Positions 5,185 to 9,134 of a stretch of DNA of 9,134 nt are shown piece by piece. The DNA is from an uncultured Clostridia bacterium (GTDB lineage: Bacteria; Bacillota; Clostridia; Christensenellales; Borkfalkiaceae): assembly GCA_947629845.1 (NCBI GenBank), contig CANRFD010000049.1, forward strand, positions 1 to 9,134, read 5' to 3'. Position 1 is the stretch's first letter. Every line of letters starts with the position of its first letter. Both the position numbers and the translations under genes were made by a program. The notes below the pieces were generated by a model. The model was not told the origin of the DNA and ran no database searches. It saw nothing but the letters and a program-made list of their open reading frames with translations.

Positions 5185-6612
5185 ATGAAACTGACCGAAG
5201 AAGTGCGCAAGCAACTGCGCATCACGGTGGATTACACCAACATGACCGATAAATATCTCGGTTTGAAGGGGATCTCCCTGCGGGATCTCAAGGCATACAG
5301 CGGGCTTATACGGAACGCGCACGTCTACGTGAGCACCAACCGCGGCAGAGACGACCTGTATATGGGTTGGACGGAGCTCCCCTACAACCAAGGCGAGGTC
5401 GTTGCCGATATCCTCGCGACGGCAAAGGCCATCCGAAAAAAATTCGATTACTTCGTCGTGCTCGGCATCGGCGGCTCGGCGCTCGGCCCCATAATGGCAT
5501 TCAACGCGCTCTGCCACCTGCACTATAACGACCTGCCCAAGACCAAGCGCAAGGGGCCGAAGTTCTACGTGGAGGACAATGTGGACCCCGTCCGCATGAA
5601 GGAACTTTTGGACGTTATCGATATCAAAAAGACCTGCTTCAACGTCATCTCCAAGTCGGGCGCGACGAGCGAGACGATGACGCAGTATCTCATCATCGCA
5701 GACCTTTTGGAAAAGGCGGGCGAGAACGTGAAGGATCACGTCGTGTTCACGACGGACGCCTCGCGCGGAAACCTCGTTAAAATTTCCAAGGAACTGGGCG
5801 GCGTGAAGTCCTTCGTCCTCGGCGACGGCGTGGGCGGCAGGTTCTCCGAGCTCTCCCCCGTCGGACTCTTCCCCGCGGCCGTCCTCGGCATCGACATCAA
5901 GCTGCTTCTGAAGGGCGCGGCGTACATGGATAAGCTGTGCCGCACGCCCGATCTCCGCAAGAATCCCGCGCTCATCACCGCGGCGCTGCAATACGTCGCC
6001 TACCGCAACGGCATGAACATCGGCGTCATGATGCCCTATTCCGACAATCTTCGCTACGTTGCCGACTGGTACGCCCAGCTGTGGGCGGAGAGCCTCGGCA
6101 AAAATGTGACCCTCTCGGGCGGCAATTGCAACGTCGGGCAGACCCCCGTCAAGGCGCTCGGCGTCACCGACCAGCACTCGCAGGTGCAGCTCTACACCGA
6201 GGGGCCCTTCGACAAGGTCGTCACCTTCCTCTCCGTGGGCAGCTATAAGGAGAAGTCGCCCATTCCGCACGGCTGCGAGAACATTCCCGACGTCGCCTTC
6301 CTCGGCGGCCACACGATGGAAGAGCTCATTCAGGCCGAAAACAAGGCGACGGCGTACGCGCTCACCAAGGCGAGAAGGATGAACTACACCGTACACATCC
6401 CCGAGATCAACGAATTTACCCTCGGGCAGCTCCTCTACTACTTCGAACTGCAGACGGCGTACGCGGGCGCGATGTTCAACATCGACACCTACAACCAGCC
6501 CGGCGTGGAGGCGGGGAAGAAGGCGACGTTCGCCCTCCTCGGCAAACCCGGCTACGAGGGGCAGCGCGCGGAGCTCGACAAGGCCGCCCCCGACGAAAAC
6601 TATATTGTGTAA
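5185..6612 (+). CDS. pgi: Glucose-6-phosphate isomerase
   Basis: The enzyme interconverts glucose 6-phosphate and fructose 6-phosphate in the cytoplasm, the second step of glycolysis and a step of gluconeogenesis. The 475-residue product is close to the short Bacillota type (about 450 in B. subtilis). Visible signatures are GIGGSALGP (94-102) and SKSGATSET (156-164), the sugar-phosphate-binding SIS loops; DGVGGRFSELSPVG (214-227), the first PGI signature; QLWAESLGKN (298-307), whose Glu302 is the expected catalytic base; VTDQHSQVQLYTEGP with His331; and the C-terminal signature region 413-446 with Lys445/446. ATG 5185 is supported by AGGAGG seven bases upstream. The gene is transcribed alone from its own promoter and is followed by a strong terminator. 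It is divergent from the TIR gene and convergent with the ylxM operon. The identification is secure. Confidence 0.97.
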   Translation: MKLTEEVRKQLRITVDYTNMTDKYLGLKGISLRDLKAYSGLIRNAHVYVSTNRGRDDLYMGWTELPYNQGEVVADILATAKAIRKKFDYFVVLGIGGSALGPIMAFNALCHLHYNDLPKTKRKGPKFYVEDNVDPVRMKELLDVIDIKKTCFNVISKSGATSETMTQYLIIADLLEKAGENVKDHVVFTTDASRGNLVKISKELGGVKSFVLGDGVGGRFSELSPVGLFPAAVLGIDIKLLLKGAAYMDKLCRTPDLRKNPALITAALQYVAYRNGMNIGVMMPYSDNLRYVADWYAQLWAESLGKNVTLSGGNCNVGQTPVKALGVTDQHSQVQLYTEGPFDKVVTFLSVGSYKEKSPIPHGCENIPDVAFLGGHTMEELIQAENKATAYALTKARRMNYTVHIPEINEFTLGQLLYYFELQTAYAGAMFNIDTYNQPGVEAGKKATFALLGKPGYEGQRAELDKAAPDENYIV

Positions 6613-6627
6613 AACCGCATATGCGCT

Positions 6628-6660
6628 GCGGCGCGGACGACTGTCCGCGCCGCTTTTTTT
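6628..6660 (+). terminator. Intrinsic terminator of pgi
   Basis: An 11-bp GC-rich stem, GCGGCGCGGAC (6628-6638) with GTCCGCGCCGC (6643-6653), has a four-base loop and is followed by seven T (6654-6660). It begins 15 bases after the pgi stop and is a textbook Rho-independent terminator. Confidence 0.95.
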
Positions 6661-6670
6661 CACCCCATGT

Positions 6671-6709
6671 ACGCAAAATGCGCCCGCGGGCATATGCCTG
6701 CGGGCGCAT
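6671..6709 (-). terminator. Probable terminator of the ylxM-ffh-rpsP-khpA operon
   Basis: ATGCGCCCGC (6678-6687) pairs with GCGGGCGCAT (6700-6709), and the palindrome GGCATATGCC lies between them. Read on the minus strand, the hairpin starts 23 bases after the khpA stop and is followed by a short T run (TTTTGCG). It is weaker than the pgi terminator just beyond it, which could act as a backup in this direction. Confidence 0.65.
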
Positions 6710-6732
6710 GTGAAACGCGGTTACGCTTTTGG

Positions 6733-6981
6733 TTACGCTTCTTCCTCGGTGCGCTCACGGATCTCTACATTGTACTTCTTGGAGTCCTTGGGCGTGGCGG
6801 CGCGCACGAGGGTGCGGAGCGCCTTTGCGATCTTGCCCTGTTTGCCGATGACCTTGCCCATGTCCGAATCGGCAAGCAGCACGGTGACGTTGATCGCGTC
6901 CTCCGTCTCCTCGACGACGTACTCGGTATGCTCCTTGTCCTCGGCGAACTGCCCGACGATGTATTTGATGAGTTCCAGCAT
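6733..6981 (-). CDS. khpA: KhpA-family KH-domain RNA-binding protein
   Basis: The 82-residue product is a single KH domain like KhpA (YlqC), a small RNA-binding protein that partners KhpB/Jag in several Bacillota and affects cell division and RNA stability. The signature MGKVIGKQGKIAKALR carries the RNA-binding GxxG loop at residues 46-49 (GKQG). The N-terminus MLELIKYIVGQ matches the usual family start. ATG 6979-6981 is preferred because AGGAGG (6990-6995) lies eight bases upstream; the frame stays open to an ATG 51 bases earlier, but that one has no ribosome site and would add an atypical tail. It follows rpsP by 53 bases, the common Gram-positive order. It is the last gene of the operon here; rimM does not follow. 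Confidence 0.95.
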   Translation of the reverse strand: MLELIKYIVGQFAEDKEHTEYVVEETEDAINVTVLLADSDMGKVIGKQGKIAKALRTLVRAATPKDSKKYNVEIRERTEEEA

Positions 6982-7035
6982 CTTACTTTCCTCCTTGAAT
7001 TTGCGGTGTGTTTGGGGAAGAGGAGAGGCCAAGCC

Positions 7036-7329
7036 TTACTTCTTGGTCTTTTTGCCCTTGGTCTTGGCGGGGGAAAGTTTTTCGCTCTTTTCGATGGCGC
7101 CCGCCTGCACGAGAAGGCTCTTCACCGTCTCGGTGGGCTGCACACCCTTGGCGATCCATTCCTTCGCCTTCTCGACGTCCACATTCAAGGTGACGGGGTT
7201 GGATTTGGGATCGTAGAAGCCGATCTTCTCGATGTACTCGCCCGTCGCCGCCTTGCGCGCGTCCACGACCACGATGCGGTAGACGGGGGACTTCTTGTCG
7301 CCCATTCTCACCAGTCTCATTTTTACCAT
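7036..7329 (-). CDS. rpsP: 30S ribosomal protein S16
   Basis: S16 is a primary-level assembly protein of the small ribosomal subunit that binds 16S rRNA. The 97-residue product shows the family N-terminus (MRLVRMGDKKSPVYRIVVVD), then GEYIEKIGFYDP and a C-terminal region with WIAKGVQPTETV. It ends in a lysine-rich tail (KTKGKKTKK), a frequent variable extension. ATG 7327-7329 is chosen since GGAGG at 7339-7343 is nine bases upstream; the methionine three codons on would be too far from that site. It lies 34 bases downstream of ffh and is probably co-transcribed with it. Confidence 0.97.
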   Translation of the reverse strand: MVKMRLVRMGDKKSPVYRIVVVDARKAATGEYIEKIGFYDPKSNPVTLNVDVEKAKEWIAKGVQPTETVKSLLVQAGAIEKSEKLSPAKTKGKKTKK

Positions 7330-7363
7330 TGTATTTTACCTCCAATATATGTTTTGAATTTAT

Positions 7364-8677
<1,314 letters not shown>

Positions 8678-9055
8678 TTATTCCTCCTTGCCGTCGAGGT
8701 CGATTTCTTCGCCTACCGTCACTTTTTCGATGATGCCGTCCATCTCCCCCGCGTATTCGGGGTGAAGGCGCTTGAAGGCTTCGAGCGCACGCGTGACGTC
8801 CGTCATCATAAACGAGACCGCCCGAGAGTAGGCTTGCGTCTGTGCGTTGAAGTGCAGCTTCCCCTCGTAGAAGTCGAGGAGTTCCCTGCTCGTCTTGAGC
8901 GCATCGGAGACGGCCTGCTTGGAGATGCCCTTCTCCTCCGCGATCTCCGAGAGGGAGAGATCGTAGAAGTAATATTTTTCGCAGATCTCGCGCTGTGTAT
9001 CGGTAAGGAGCGCACCGTAGGCGTCCCAAAGTTGAAGATAGGCGAGATCCTTCAT
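8678..9055 (-). CDS. ylxM: YlxM/p13-family helix-turn-helix protein, SRP operon partner
   Basis: The 125-residue product belongs to the YlxM (p13) family, small helix-turn-helix proteins encoded next to ffh in many Bacillota and thought to modulate the SRP pathway. Residues 18-54 resemble sigma-factor region 4: LTDTQREICEKYYFYDLSLSEIAEEKGISKQAVSD, with the recognition helix around SKQAVSDALK. An acidic tail follows. ATG 9053-9055 has GGAG six bases upstream (in 9062-9066). The stop codon abuts the ffh start. It is the first gene of the operon, with a consensus promoter directly upstream; ftsY, which precedes ylxM in B. subtilis, is not in this window. Confidence 0.94.
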   Translation of the reverse strand: MKDLAYLQLWDAYGALLTDTQREICEKYYFYDLSLSEIAEEKGISKQAVSDALKTSRELLDFYEGKLHFNAQTQAYSRAVSFMMTDVTRALEAFKRLHPEYAGEMDGIIEKVTVGEEIDLDGKEE

Positions 9056-9075
9056 GCAACGCTCCTTTTATCGCC

Positions 9076-9104
9076 ATTATATCAAAGAAAAAACCGCCCG
9101 TCAA
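9076..9104 (-). promoter_or_regulatory. Sigma-A promoter of the ylxM-ffh-rpsP-khpA operon
   Basis: Minus-strand TTGACG (9104 to 9099) and TATAAT (9081 to 9076) are 17 bases apart. Transcription should start near 9069, leaving about 14 bases before the ylxM ATG, with AAGGAGC in between. The -35 lies within the 3' arm of the neighbouring hairpin and the spacer contains its T6 run. Confidence 0.88.
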
Positions 9105-9122
9105 GCATTTTTCCTTGACGGG
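9085..9122 (-). terminator. Terminator hairpin overlapping the ylxM promoter
   Basis: CCCGTCAAG (9097-9105) and CTTGACGGG (9114-9122) make a 9-bp stem with an eight-base loop. On the minus strand the stem is followed by CGG and then a run of T, so it probably ends a transcript arriving from beyond the right edge. The same bases supply the -35 and spacer of the ylxM promoter. Confidence 0.75.
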
Positions 9123-9134
9123 GGTCAATTTCTT

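Noticed and set aside
2955..6612. A multigene defence island around the TIR protein
   Set aside because: The adjacent genes are pgi and a SpoVB-like flippase, each with its own signals; there is no partner effector, sensor, recombinase or tRNA boundary to support an island.
5068..6693. 541-codon minus-strand frame antisense to pgi
   Set aside because: It spans the pgi promoter and terminator and has no motif; pgi is unmistakable on the other strand.
6979..7032. N-terminal extension of khpA by 17 residues
   Set aside because: The extension would be translated from the ribosome site region itself (AGGAGG codes within it) and has no upstream site of its own.

Overview
The window looks like chromosomal DNA from a GC-rich, probably spore-forming member of the Clostridia (Bacillota). 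The basis is the Gram-positive gene order ylxM-ffh-rpsP-khpA, the short Bacillota-type glucose-6-phosphate isomerase, strong AGGAGG-type ribosome binding sites, consensus sigma-A promoters, a SpoVB-type flippase, and a cysteine-rich protein resembling ones I recall from clostridial genomes. The species cannot be fixed from the sequence. No phage genes, transposase, CRISPR array, tRNA or rRNA was seen.

Layout. Positions 1-355 have no convincing gene but hold a dense set of short hairpins, nine of them with exactly 3-nt loops, and a ~113-bp inverted-repeat-bounded element. Next come two minus-strand genes of sporulation flavour: a 217-residue ten-cysteine protein (356-1009) and a double-LysM protein (1075-1359). 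A SpoVB/MurJ-like flippase is divergent from them (1416-2924, +). Candidate mother-cell (sigma-E/K-like) promoter boxes lie upstream of these genes, and the LysM and flippase genes may be leaderless.

The most unusual gene is at 2955-5000 (-). It encodes a 681-residue protein with a zinc ribbon, a TPR module, a TIR domain carrying the conserved Trp and putative catalytic Glu, a proline-rich repeated linker, a second TPR module, two membrane segments and a charged C-terminal region. It has its own near-consensus promoter and terminator and sits alone between housekeeping genes. It is divergent from pgi (5185-6612, +), which also has its own promoter and terminator.

The right third is the minus-strand operon ylxM-ffh-rpsP-khpA (9055 down to 6733): the SRP GTPase with its regulator-like partner, ribosomal protein S16 and a small KH RNA-binding protein. 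It has a consensus promoter whose -35 element is part of an upstream terminator hairpin. It ends against pgi with back-to-back terminators, so rimM-trmD-rplS do not follow khpA as they do in many relatives.

The main candidates for something undescribed are the membrane-anchored zinc-ribbon/TPR/TIR protein, the 3-nt-loop hairpin array, and the possibly leaderless divergent sporulation genes.
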